Source of the DNA: Watersipora subatra
Taxonomy: Eukaryota > Bryozoa > Gymnolaemata > Cheilostomatida > Watersiporidae
Assembly: GCF_963576615.1 (NCBI RefSeq)
Contig: NC_088708.1
Span: 48,285,196 to 48,349,195 of the forward strand
Direction of reading: 5' to 3'
Length of the DNA: 64,000 bases
Positions within the stretch are counted from its first letter, which is position 1. Every line of letters starts with the position of its first letter. This document shows, piece after piece, positions 33,842-47,400 of this stretch. The notes beneath the pieces were generated by a model that saw only the letters and a list, made by a program, of their open reading frames with translations, ran no database searches and was not told the origin of the DNA. A program made the position numbers and the translations under genes.

Positions 33842-33990
33842 AACACAGCATGGTGGTTAATTGGTGTGGGTTTTAGGGTGTTGCCTACCATTCTGACAGT
33901 TGTTAGTTCAAACCCTGTTCAGAGCAATCTTTTCATAACCTCTAAGCGCAGCCTTGGACAGACGAATGAACTGGTATCCTGACAGTCTCG
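33842..33990 (+). repeat. tRNA-like SINE copy
   Basis: 'tggtggttaattggtgtggg' (A-box-like) and 'ttagttcaaaccctgttc' (good B box) are spaced as in a tRNA, followed by 'cagccttggacagacg'. It is too diverged for a functional tRNA and no anticodon arm could be drawn. Confidence 0.55.
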
Positions 33991-34214
33991 TGTGCAGTGA
34001 GAGCTCACCATATGTAATAACAACACATACAATTATATGTGAATGCTGTGTGGTGCAGTTATTACAGTGTAAGTTTACTGTGCCGAAAGTTAGAGACCAA
34101 ATCCCATAAATGACAATTGTTTTTTTCGAGCTCTGAAATAAATGCATTATTTTCCCACCAACTTATTAGATGTCAACTTTCACATGTCCTAACCAGTCAT
34201 TAGAGATTTGTGTC

Positions 34215-34610
34215 TGGCATTGCAATTTGAGGCCTCTATAATTACAATGTTCCTATGATATCAAGCTACTGGCCAAAGTTTTATTGCGAAAAATAATATA
34301 GGTTTGAAGCCTTGAACTCAGGTACTCCACATTATCATGATAACAAATGTCCGGAGAATGTTTTTTTCAAGTTCATCTGTGAACTATTTAAAGCTTAATT
34401 GTGCTTTACAAATTATATATATAATACTTTATTAGTAGTAATTCACTAGTAATAGTAGGTATGCAGATACATACATACACTTGTAATCTGTCTTTATCCT
34501 TATATAGTTCACTGCACAGCAGTTCAACTTTTTTTTTTATATTATTATATTATATTGGCACCCTGTCAGTATCAAGAGCCGTGATAGATCATTAGGTGTG
34601 CCAGTAATTT
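34215..34610 (+). repeat. dispersed repeat, left arm of an inverted pair
   Basis: It matches the reverse complement of 36105-36490 along its whole length; for example 'atatcaagctac', 'ggtttgaagccttgaactc', 'ttcatctgtgaactatttaa' and 'caccctgtcagtatcaagag' occur in the same order. It ends 68 bases before the SLC22 gene 2 start codon. Confidence 0.85.
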
Positions 34611-34677
34611 GTAATTCAAGGTCTCTATAATGACATGGTAGTTTTATCACATTGCAGATATCTAGCTAAGGGTAAGA

Positions 34678-34829
34678 ATGAGCAAGCTGGATGTTAATGA
34701 CCATTTAGTGGTGGTTGGTAACTTTGGAGTCTACCAGTGGCTCGTTCTCATCCTCAATGGAATGCTAGCCTGTCTCTTTGGCATGCAGATGTTCGTGACC
34801 GTCTTCACACACGCCACTCCTGACTTCAG
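34678..34829 (+). CDS. SLC22 gene 2 exon 1 (start codon)
   Basis: 152 bp. It encodes MSKLDVNDHLVVVGNFGVYQ and helix 1, ending TPDF-R, with donor CAG|gtaggct. A splice-acceptor-like 'tcacattgcag' at 34646-34656 suggests that a short 5' UTR segment may be spliced on just before the ATG. Confidence 0.85.
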
Positions 34830-37800
34830 GTAGGCTATTAAATAACTGCGGCGTGTTAGCTAGTGATATACTCCTAACTCTGACCAGTCATTCTAAAACT
34901 GAGTCAAGTGTCAGAAATTCAGCTAACAGCCAGCTAGGAAAAATTGTTACAAAAGATTTTACATAGATTTTTTAAAACCTATATTCCCGTTCCACTTAGC
35001 TAATGTGTGTGTGTGCATGTGTGCATGTGTGTGGTATGTGGTGTGTGAGGTGTGTGGTATGTGGTGTGTGGTATGTGGTATGTGGCGTGTGAGGTGTGTG
35101 TGGTATGTGGTGTGTGAGGTGTGTGAGGTGTGTGGTGTGTGTGGTATGTGGTGTGTGAGGTGTGTGGTGTGTGAGGTGTGTGGGTGGTATGTGGTGTGTG
35201 AGGTGTGTGTGGTATGTGGTGTGTGAGGTGTGTGGTGTGTGAGGTGTGTGGTGTGTGTGGTATGTGGTGTGTCTGATTTGGTATGTGTTGCGTGTCTTTT
35301 AGTCTGTGTAAAGGCTATGTATTTCCACATTTTATGGCCAGTTCAATCCAAACTTCCCAAGTTTATGCTTTGCGCCTTTTGCTAGGTTGCCAAAACTATT
35401 TGGTTTCAAAATACCATTTGATTTCCAAGAACGAGCCTATTAAACAGCCTGCTGGCTATCTGATTGAGAATAAAAGGAATCAAGTGCGTCTGGCTCACTG
35501 CTAGGATCAGTTAAACTGATGAACACATGAATCACAACGAGTAACAGAGTTCTCGCCTGTATTTAGTTCTCTCACTAAACTGGTCATATCTTACTTATGC
35601 TTGTAGATTTATTGTTTTACCTTTGTTATTGTTAACAAGGTGACAGATTGATATCTAACATTAAATGTATAACATATTATAATGTTTATGATAAAAAATT
35701 GTTTCAAATTAAACTATTTAAGCATATAACTTTTTAAAAAATTTTATAGCGTTTTTCATTCTTTCTAGTTACAAATGGATTTTTTTACTTTCTAATTAAC
35801 TTGTCATTCTTCCTAGAGCATATAATACCCTAGGACACTTATATTTCGCTAGTATTTAGTTTCATGAGTAGCATACATAGTAAAATTTCACTGCAACTTA
35901 ATTTCGCAGCTCTGATGAGTGCGAAAATATAGTGATGTGAAAATAAATGCATCTGAATATTGATATGATCTGAAATGATAAATGATCTGAATATTTATTG
36001 CATCATACAGGATTTGAACTCACAGCAATCATCTTTGTACACTAACAAGCAAACCACTACACCAATTATTCAATTTCTGTAATGTAAAACTATACGTATT
36101 CTTTGTGCTTTATTGACACGCCTTCATGGTCTCTCACGGCTCTTGCTACTGACAGGGTGCTAGTATAATATAGTAATATAAAGAAAAATGGTGAACTGCT
36201 GCGCAGTAAACTATATAAGAATAAAGACTGATTACAAGTATATATATATATATATGTAGATGTATACCTAATATCACTAGTGAATTACTGCTAAGAAAGT
36301 AATATATATATATAATTATGTATCTAATGACTGTCACACAGTAAAGCTTTAAATAGTTCACAGATGAACTTGAAAAAAACACTCTTCTGACATTGTTATC
36401 AGAATAACGTGGAGTACCTGAGTTCAAGGCTTCAAACCTATATTCTGTTTTTGCAATAAAACTTTGGCCGGTAGCTTGATATAACAGAAACATAATGAGA
36501 TTTATAAGGGAAAATAATATTACATTGCAAAGCTAATCTTCGTTGTCTCTGTAGTCTACAGTTGTGTCGAGGTGTAGCCTTTAAGAATTTAATGCAATGG
36601 ACATGGTGGGAGATGTGTTAAAGGGTGGTCACATTTCCCACCCTGTCTTATAATTTACAAAGTAGTTAGCAAAAATGAACAAGTAGCATTGCGGAGTAGC
36701 TCCTACGTAAATTTAACAGTGATGAAAGGCATGTCCTTGAAAGTTGAAATTTTGTGAAATTCTGACCCACTACATTGTTTAAGTTAATAGCAGCCTTTGC
36801 CTTCATACTGTTTCCTAGGTGAATTCTCGGCGTTGCACGAGCAAACAAGAAATAGCTTATAAACATGGCATAACACTTTACCTACTGCACTACCTTTACA
36901 CTATATTACCTGCAACTGTTTATAAGCCATTTTTATTACCTGTGCAACGTTGAGCATTTAGCCATGAGGCTAGCTGGTAATTATTAACCGATTTAATGAA
37001 TATCTTCACTATTATTGATCACAATGCTCAGTTAAGCACGAAGTTTAATGGCTAAGCTCACTGCCTCTAGAAATGGAAGTTCCGAGATCAAAACCTCTGT
37101 GCTGCAGATTTTTCATTCCTAAAACATTATCATTATATCAGGACACACAGACAAACCAACAAACAAAAGGCAAACATTGAAATTTACATATAAAGATTAA
37201 ATTAAAATGTTACTGCTATTTACTGCAGGCGCTATCATGTAAAGTTTGTAAGAGAGGATAACTCTTAGAGAAACTACTATTTTATTCAGCAAACGTGATA
37301 AAAGTCGTGCAGTGCAACCTGTTGACTAAGTCAATACTGGTAATCTTAGATGAACAAATATTAAAGTACATTTCTTTTAACTTTATAACGATAGTTTGTT
37401 TATTCTGACTTGTAGATGCATTCAAGAAAGTGTGGTTTCTAACAGTTCAGTACAATATGATAATCAGTGCACCCTTAACAGCAGTACCGCTGAAGTTACA
37501 ATTGACTGTGAAAGATTTGAATATGACACAAGTATCTTCACTGCCACGCTTGCCACTGAAGTGAGTACCTAGTAATTTCACAGCCACTCTCGCCAGAATT
37601 TTTACTGCCATCTTTCACATTACTTGTACTGAGGTACGTCACTAGTAGCTACACAATCACTCTCACCACTAAGGTGAGTATCTAGTACTGTCACAGCTAC
37701 CCTCACCACTGGGGTAAGTAATCTAGTATCTGCACAGCTACTCTTGCAACTGAAGTAAGTACCTAGTCCTTTCACAGTCACCCTCACCATTGAGATAAGT

Positions 37801-40800
37801 ATTTAGTACAGTCAAAGCCACTCTTGGCATTGAGCTATCTAGTACCTTCAAAGCCACCCTCGCTATTGAAGTACATAAAAGAGCAGAAAAAACTACTTCA
37901 ATAGCTGTTTTTCAGTGAGTGAGTGAGAAAAAAGTTTGCAAGTCAGCAACCTTACAGCCTTCTATTCAAATTATTGTCTAGCTATCATAGCAAAGTTTTA
38001 CATATTAGTATTGGAATATTTACAGGGCTCTAAAAGGAGTAATGAGTTTTGTGCTGAAGGATTTAAAATCACCCAAGAATAGCAGTATTAAACAGATTAA
38101 AGTGATAAATTCTTTCATTAATTTTGATATATCTAGTTATACAAACTTGAATAGACTTCTAAAAAAGAATGTGCTATGTATTGCAGTTTGATGCTGTCTG
38201 TGGTGCTGCTCAGTACGTAACCATGGTGAACGTGGCTTGGATGATAAGTGAGGGAGTTGGTTCCATTTTAGGATCATATATCTGTGATCGGTAAGTGCTG
38301 TATATAGGACTTAACTATACACTTACATGTATAACCAATGAATTATATGATATACAGTTGAATAACTATAGCCAGTTATTTGTGTGGTGTACAACTGTAC
38401 ATTCCTAATCAATGGGTTGTCAAAGATGAAACTGTACAACTTTAGCCAGTGAGTTGTCTGGGCTACATCTGCACAGCTATAGTAAGTTAATTGTCTGCAG
38501 TAAAACTGTGCATCTATAATTAGTGAGTTGCCTAGGGTACAACTGTGCACCTATAGTCAGTGAGTTGTTTGGTGTACTACTGTACAGCTATAATTAGTGA
38601 GCTCTTAGGAACACCGGCTAATGTCTAAAGCCAAAAGGTTACCTGAATTAAAAATGATCTCCACATCCAATGAATTATGTAAGATACAACTGTACCTCCG
38701 TAGACAGTAAGCTATTGAGGATGCAGCCGTATATGTGTAACCAGTAAGGTATGTGAGATACAATTGTATATGTGTAACTAGTAAGGTATGTGAGATACAA
38801 CTGTACACGTGTAACTAGTAACGTTTGTGAAATACAACTGTACATGTGTAACTAGTAAGGTATGTGAGATACAACTGTACATGTGTAACTAGTAAAGCAT
38901 GTGAAATACAACTGTACATGTGTAACTAGTAAGGTATGTGAAATACAACTGTACATGTGTAACCAGTAAGGTATGTGAGATACAACTGTATAGGTGTAAC
39001 TAGTAAGGTATGTGAGATACAACTGTACTCGTGTAACTAGTAAGGTATGTGAGATACAACTGTACATGTGTAACTAATAAGGTATGTGAAATACAACTGT
39101 ACATGTGTAACCAGTAAGGTATGTGAGATACAACTGTACATGTGTAACTAGTAAGGTATGTGAAATACAACTGTACATGTGTAACTAGTAAGGTATGTGA
39201 GATACAACTGTACATGTGTAACCAGTAAGGTATGTGAAATACAACTGTACATGTGTAACCAGTAAGGTATGTGAAATACAACTGTACATGTGTAACCAGT
39301 AAGGTATGTGAGATACAACTGTACATGTGTAACCAGTAAGGTATGTGAAATACAACTGTACATGTGTAACTAGTAAGGTATGTGAAATACAACTGTACAT
39401 GTGTAACCAGTAAGGTATGTGAGATACAACTGTACATGTGTAACCAGTAAGGTATGTGAGATACAACTGTACATGTGTAACTAGTAAGGTATGTGAGATA
39501 CAACTGTACATGTGTAACTAGTAAGGTATGTAAAATACAACTGTACATGTGTAACTAGTAAGGTATGTGAAATACAACTGTACATGTGTAACTAGTAGCT
39601 TATTTAAAAGCAAACCAATGCTATATTTAATCAGTAATGGGAGTTAATTTTACATTTCTTTCACTGTTGTGAATATGGATGTACCTGCAGGTTTGGTCGC
39701 AAGCCTATGATCATAGTCACATTTGTGACTATCGGTGTGTTTGGGACAACATGCGTACTCTCTGTCAATCTAATTATGTATACCATAATGAGGTGCGCCA
39801 TGGCACTCGTCTGTTTCGCGGGATTTGCCTCATCACTTTCACTAAGTAAGTGGTTATTTTTATTAGATTTTATATTATTTGTAATAGCATTTAATTAAAT
39901 GTTTAGTTATATAACTCACAAATATTAAGAAAATCGTAATAGCTGTACTGTTATATAACTTATATATATTAAGATTATGGTAATAGATGTATTGTTATAT
40001 GACTCATAAGTAATCAGAGAATTGTAATAGATATATTATTATATGACTCATAAGTACTCAGAGAATTGTAATAGATATATTGTTATATGACTCATAAGTA
40101 TTAAGATAATTGTAATGGATTTATAATTATTATATAGCTCTGAAGATAGTTAATAATTTTATAGCTTCATAAAAAACTATTTTAGGTTTTTAAATGTTAA
40201 TTTAGAAAAAAGTGAAGTGGTGGAGATGAAAAAAGAGATTTCCATTAAAAACAACTAACTGCCGCAGTGTTAATTGTGTAGCTATCCTTTTTTATTTGCA
40301 CTAGCAAACTTTCAAACATTTAAAAATGAATGTATATTCTACTTAATACGGTAGCACTTCCACCTGCTGTCAGCATCCCATTTATGTGACTGTATTGTCT
40401 AATGACTGCCATAAATTCCTTGGTACACAGCAGCAACTTGTAGACGTTCTAAACTTTTTGCTCAGCGAATTTCCCCTTTTCTACAAAATGCGAAAGTGTC
40501 TCAAAAGAAAGAGTAAACTGCTAGTTCTTATAATAAATAGAGACTTGCAGGAGCCTATAACAACTGCTTATAGTTATCAATTGGTGTTATATTTGTTTCA
40601 ACTACAGTAACTGAGACTACAGCTCCCAACAAAAGGGCATATGCATTAAATGCACTCGATCTCTTCTGGGCGGCTGGTGCGGCGTCCCTCTCACTTTGGG
40701 GCTATTTTCTTAGGAACTGGAAGCATTTACAGCTGTTCATCAGTGCCTCTGCCTTACCACTTGGTATCTTATGTATCTGGTGAGTTTATGTCTTTATATA

Positions 40801-43800
40801 AACTTGTATCGCTGAATATTTTGAAAAAACCTTTTGAGATGATGGATAGTTGAACAACAAATTTTGCTTCAAAAACTGCAAATGTTTTTTGAGTTACTAA
40901 AAACAATCGAGGCTGTCATCAAATGCCTATTCATCGTCTTCGAGTAGGCTTCTGACTTTTTATGAACAAATGAGTCAGCTTCATGTGTTGTTTAGAAGCA
41001 AACGGAGTTCATTGCCAAGGTATGTAGGTGATTTCATGAACTGTCAGCAGAGTCTCGGCATCATCTCCTTTGCAAAATGGATCAAAAGATCTAAGCCTTT
41101 TAAACACCAGTTTATAAAAGTCTAATGTCACACTATATTTCTAAACAAACACATAATCCTAAGTGATTCTCGAGTCAGCTGGAGGTGAAGGAAAATCAGT
41201 GAAGCTTTGAGCAAGAAGCAAAAATCTTTGGCCAGCTAATGTTTATAGCATAGTCCACTGAAAAAGACTATTTGAATATTCGGAGTCAGAATTAGTGCAC
41301 TGTATAATATTATCACTTTGTTATTTCACCTTTCTACTCATATTTATAAAGATCAGGGGCAAACAGTAACCTATGACTTCCGTTTTTAAGCTCTTCTCTT
41401 CTATGCCTATCAACATTTTATTTTATTTTTTTATTACATAATAATGAACAATTATAAATAATGAACAATAGTAAACAGTAAAAATCGTTACATCACTGCA
41501 AAGCAAAAGTTCCAAGGAAGTTTATTCAAGAACTATCTATCTGCTGCCAAGAATGAAAATACTTATAATTATGCTAAAATGTGTTAAATCATGAACAATG
41601 GTTTAAAACAATATAAGAATTACCAATTTTCAGTATGACTTCACTTGCTGTATTGTACATATGGTTGAAAACCCTGCTTAGCTACATGTATTCTAAAATG
41701 ACTGTCTGTGATTAGTAGATTGTTCAAATAATTTTTTTTAGCATCGCTGCTGCTGACAATTATAGATCTGTAGCTATTTATTGGAAAGCTATATCCATGC
41801 TGTCGTTTTTAACGATTGCACGAATATTTGTTTGTTAGACTAAATTTCACTACATGGATTTGCAACGTTTTGGCAGGGCTCTTGACGAAAGCCCTCATTG
41901 GCTGGTTACAAATGGTAAACAAGATAAAGCTATAGATGTGCTAAATAAGATGGCAAGATGGAATAAGGTAGTCGCTCCTCATCTAGAGAGGAAGGAAAAT
42001 GGTTTGCTCGATGCGAAGGAGGAAGAAGCTCCTAGCCACAAAAGAGATAGACCTGAGAGCTGCTGCAATATTTGGAAATATCCACGAGTTGTTATTCGCT
42101 TTTTTGTCTTCTCAGCCGGCTGGTATGTGAATCACTCATTGGCTCATTGTATTTATTTAAGGGAAACTCAATCACAGGTCATGATCAGCATCGGGGTCCT
42201 TTGACAGCGAGTGCCCAATTGTGCGAGTTCATGGTCACTAGTTCGTTTCAAAGTCAACTAAAATGAGACAGATTAGATCTGATGCTGCGAGATCACTCAA
42301 GATTATAAGTTGTAACTGAGATAGTATGTTACTCATATTTATGAAAGATTATAGGGGTTAGCATAGGTTCTTTAATAGTCTTTGCCTTGATCTTAAAGCA
42401 TTTTTGTAATGCATATTTAAAAATACAACTTTTGTACTTAAATTGCTAAAAAAATTTAACAGCTCACAGGAGTAACATGATACTTGTGAGTTTTTCATTT
42501 TTCGAATTTGCCAATAGAGCACAAAAGTTTTAGCAATTGCAAGCTTTAGTGCAAAGTTTTATAAAGTATATGTAATATATAAAAGTAATTATTGCACTGA
42601 AATATTCTGGATTTATTGCTAAAAAATATGTTTAATGCGTACCGCTCTCTATCAATATGAGTAATAGTATATCACGATTGCAATACCTCGAAAGTGAGTA
42701 AGGCTTGATGTTACTTGAATTGAAGATCGTTTTATAAATTATTCAAAAACAGCGTATGCAAAATTTACATGTTTCAGATGCACTAGAAATATAAAAAAAA
42801 CAATTTTGTCATGTGGGTCGATATGAAGTATTACAACCAATAGGAATAAAGATAGCATCAAGCAATAGCAATAAAGATAACATCAACCAATAACAATAAA
42901 GATAACATCAACCACTAGGAATAAAGATAACATCAACCAATAGGAATAAAGATAACATCAACCAATAGGAATAAGGATAACATCAACCACTAGGAATAAA
43001 GATAACATCAACCAATAGGAATAAAGATAACATCAACCAATAAGCAATAAGAACCTACTGCTTAGAAAGTAATCATAAATGAAATTACATACTCTTAAGC
43101 AAAACTAGTCACTCTATAATCTTTACTACAGAGGTAATTGTGGTAGTATCAGTTTGTATTGACAGCTTTCCCTGTTTGTTATCACTTTCACTCGGTTTAT
43201 GATCCACGATCCCCGTAATTTTACGTCAAGGAGAGTTCATACCTTTAATTTCAATTCAAATTGACTTTCTCACTTTTCGCCACACTCCAAAATCTATGCT
43301 AAAAATATTGTATGTCTAAAATAAAGTAAAAATATATGTCTTTGCTATAATAAAGTTCATCTGTTCATCCAAAGCTTGAGTTAGTGGTTAGGATAATAGT
43401 TTGCTTTGCGTGCAACTCGCCCTCTTGACTTTCAGCCTATTACCCTGACACTCTACTACCTACATTAATCGGCTACCTTTCAGTATTCATAATAATTGTG
43501 AAAATATCTAGCCTGTGTGCTGTATCGACACACCTGACCATCACTCACAGCACATTAGACTGCCATGGTACTAGTACTGGTAAAATGAGATGAAAACTAA
43601 ATCTAAAATGTACAATCTTACAACCGACACAAGTCTGATGTAAAGCCTTCAACGAAGGAGTAGACAATTCCAACAACACCATTTATGTTGATGAAGTAAA
43701 ATTGATCCTGATCATTAAAGGAGATTGCACAAAATACTTGCTAGCTTGCTTAACTAAATCAGCTGCGTTGGCAACATACGCAGAGCTGTCTTGAAGGATG

Positions 43801-44367
43801 TTGTATGATATATGGAGAACTCTGTTGTATGTTTACAGGATATCGTGCGCCTTCTGCTACTATTCTCTCTCGTTTGGTGTTGGAAAGTTGCCAGGAAACT
43901 TGTATGTCAACAATTTTATCATGTGTGCTGTTGAAGGTTTCGCCTATATCTGCTGCTTCTGTGTAGCATGGTGGGGTCGCAAGTGGCCTGCAGTAGGCGT
44001 GTACTTAGGAGGCGGGATTAGCCTGCTTGTCTCCATCTTACTGATGAAGTATGCAGCAGGTAAATCTTATGAAGTGACATTTGGTGCTTTAGTAGTTGTG
44101 TGAATATGACTTGAATGTTGACTCTGAACATAGTTTACTCTGGATAAAAAGAATTATGTTGTCGTAGCAGTACGAATGGAACCAATATGGTCCTTTATCC
44201 TTTTGGTGACGCTACTCTCCCTCTCTCCCCCATCTCTCCGCCATCTCTCTCTCTCTCTCTCCCTCTCTCTCCCTCTCTCTCCCTTTCTCTCCCTCCCTCT
44301 CTCCCTCTCTCTCTCTCTCTCTCTCCCTCTCTCTCCCTCTCTCTCCCTCTCTCTCCCTCTCTCTCCC

Positions 44368-44414
<47 letters not shown>

Positions 44415-47400
44415 GAGTTATTTATATAAATAACAGACTAAATAAAAAGGTTTTTGTTTATATTTGTAGATTCGGTGGCAATCACAATTCTTAGCTTTAC
44501 CGGAAAGTTCTGCATATCAGCAGCATGGCAGATAATTCTTATCTGGCACACAGAGGTTTACCCAACAACATATCGGTGTACACTCACAGTGTTGAATGGT
44601 GTCGTAGGCAGGATTGGTATTGTGTCTGCACCGTATATGGTTGATATGGTATGTGATAAATGCTGAGAGACTCAATGTTTTCATATGTAAATGTGAATAA
44701 AGTCGTACAAATTGATAAATGATGTACCAAGTTAGTAAACACCTGTACCAACGCAAAAAAAATTTTTTACAGTCAAACAAATAATACTTGCTCTAACTGG
44801 GCACACGAATGATAGATCAACAAACTCTGAGATTTATATATAGGTAAAAGATATACTTTTTTCTTAAGTTCTTAAAGGGGTTCTGAAATTATTACCTAGA
44901 TGAGAGCTAATCTAGACCTGCTTGAAACAAATTTGTAGTAATGGGATTGTAGTAATTGCTTAATGGCTACGTTCTCTTTATAGTTTGTACACAATATATT
45001 TATGTATATATTACGCTATATATACTATATATATATATGTATATATACACTATACATATACTAAATATATATACTATATACATGTATATGCATATGTATC
45101 TTATATATACAAATTTATGTCTATATATGTATGCTTCAAACCTGAACTCCTATATGTAAACAAAGAGTGCGCTTTTACAACAAGAATTTACGGATATCTA
45201 GAGCCTGTTTAAAGTTGATATTCAAATGAGAAGCCCATGCATTTTAGATGATTAGCATATCTATCTACTGGAATGCTAAAAATAAAGTAACAACTGCTAA
45301 ACTGTATTAAATCCTTTCAATTTCTAAAGACTATTATTATTATTATTATAACTAATTTTATGGCATCAATAGGCTTGTCAGCATATGTCTCATCAGCTGT
45401 AACGATAGCATTGCATCACCACAATGTGGCGCTGTTGCAGGACAAGTACATTGATGTACCTAATGAGGAGTTTATCCTGCCTTCTATATATGTTGTGCTA
45501 ATGATCAGTGTCGGCCTCCTCCATATTATTCCTCCAGAGACCAACAACAGGAAACTTCCAGAAACCTTATTTGAAGCCAACGTTCGCAGGTTAGAAGCAC
45601 TTACCGCTTACTGTTTGAGAGTGTTCAAAAAGGCAAAAGATATGTTTAAAAAGGCAAAATTATGTTCCTTATATGTTGTTCTACAACTTTCGATTAAGTA
45701 TTTTCAAGGAGAATAGAAAAAAGCTTGGATGATTATATATTAAACTCTAACAAAATGTCAAGAGACTTTGTTGGTAGCCGTGATTAATTACAGTCAAGCC
45801 ATTAGCATAAAATAATATAGGTATATGGCATTATATGATACTATATAAAGATATAATATTGTATGATAGTGTATAAATATATATATATAGTATATATTAT
45901 TACACGAATATATAATATTATACGCAAGTTTAGAAGGCTAAATTATCACAGGACTTGAAAAAAAAGTGAGATATTTCCATGTGAAGATTTGATACCATTT
46001 CCACCATCACTACTCTCCTATTCGGAAATCAAACCACAAGCTGTTGTTCATTGGTCAAATGTTCTAGATGAGTAGGACATACCCACAGAATCTCATACAT
46101 AGTATGATATAGTCAAACATTAGTAATATCTATACATGTTAACACCATATTGTATGACCGAGTCTGTCAAAACGGATAAAAACCTACTTGGAGAGAAGCA
46201 AGCAGTCACAAGGCAGCTTAATCTACCGTATTTTAGAAAATGTTCGACAAAGATTTCCTGAAGCATACAACTTTCATAAAATTGTGAATTTCAAAGCAAC
46301 GCTTTGTAGCGTATCTGTAATATATAAAAGTAGTTATTGGCTCTGAATTTTTCAAAAAATTTTCTCAAAACATTTTAGTTTTTTGCGTACTGGTGTCTAT
46401 CAATAGGAGTGTCTATAAATAGGATTGTCTATCAATAGGAGCTGTCTATCAATAGGAGTGTCTATCAATAGGAGCTGTCTATCAATAACATTGTCTATCA
46501 ATAGGAGCTGTCTATCAATAAGAGTGTCTATCAATAGGAGCTGTCTATCAATAGGAGCTGTCTATCAATAAGAGTGTCTATCAATAGGAGCTGTCTATCA
46601 ATAGGAGCTGTCTATCAATAAGAGTGTCTATCAATAGGAGCTGTCTATCAATAGGAGTGTCTATCAATAAGAGTGTCTATCAATAGGAGCTGTCTATCAA
46701 TAGGAGTGTCTATCAATAGGAGTGTCTATCAATAGGAGCTGTCTATCAATAGGAGCTGTCTATCAATAGGATTGTCTATCAATAGGAGTGTCTATCAATA
46801 GGAGCTGTCTATCAATAAGAGTGTCTATCAATAGGAGCTGTCTATCAATAGGAGTGTCTATCAATAAGAGTATCTATCAATAGGAGCTGTCTATCAATAG
46901 GAGTGTCTATCAATAAGAGTGTCTATCAATAGGAGCTGTCTATCAATAGGAGTGTCTATCAATAGGAGTGTCTATCAATAGGAGCTGTCTATCAATAGGA
47001 GCTGTCTATCAATAAGAGTGTCAATCAATAGGAGCTGTCTATCAATAGGAGTGTCTATCAATAAGAGTGTCTATCAATAGGAGCTGTCTATCAATAGGAG
47101 TATCTATCAATAGGAGTATCCATCAATAGGAGCTGTCTATCAATAGGAGTGTCTATCAATAAGAGTATCTATCAATAGGAGCTGTCTATCAATAGGAGTG
47201 TCTATCAATAAGAGTGTCTATCAATAGGAGCTGTCTATCAATAGGAGCTGTCTATCAATAGGAGCTGTCTATCAATAGGATTATCTATCAATAGGAGCTG
47301 TCTATCAATAGGAGCTGTCTATCAATAGGAGTGTATATCAATAAAAGTGTCTATCAATAGGAGCTGTCTATCAATAGGAGTGTCTATCAATAGGAGTGTC

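Noticed and set aside
33842-33990. A functional tRNA gene
   Set aside because: A and B boxes are present, but no clean acceptor or anticodon stem can be drawn. It is one of several SINE-like copies.
35905-35935. Another hammerhead-like core (CTGATGA ... GAAA) on the plus strand
   Set aside because: Only four bases separate CTGATGA from GAAA, too short for stem II, and no NUH site with stem I and III pairing follows.
39000-39548. 182-codon minus-strand repetitive frame (and shorter relatives nearby)
   Set aside because: Product of the 37-bp array, with no protein-like features. Overlapping frames are open for the same reason.
44176-44429. Ser/Leu/Pro-repeat frames
   Set aside because: Reading of the CT-rich microsatellite in intron 7 of SLC22 gene 2.
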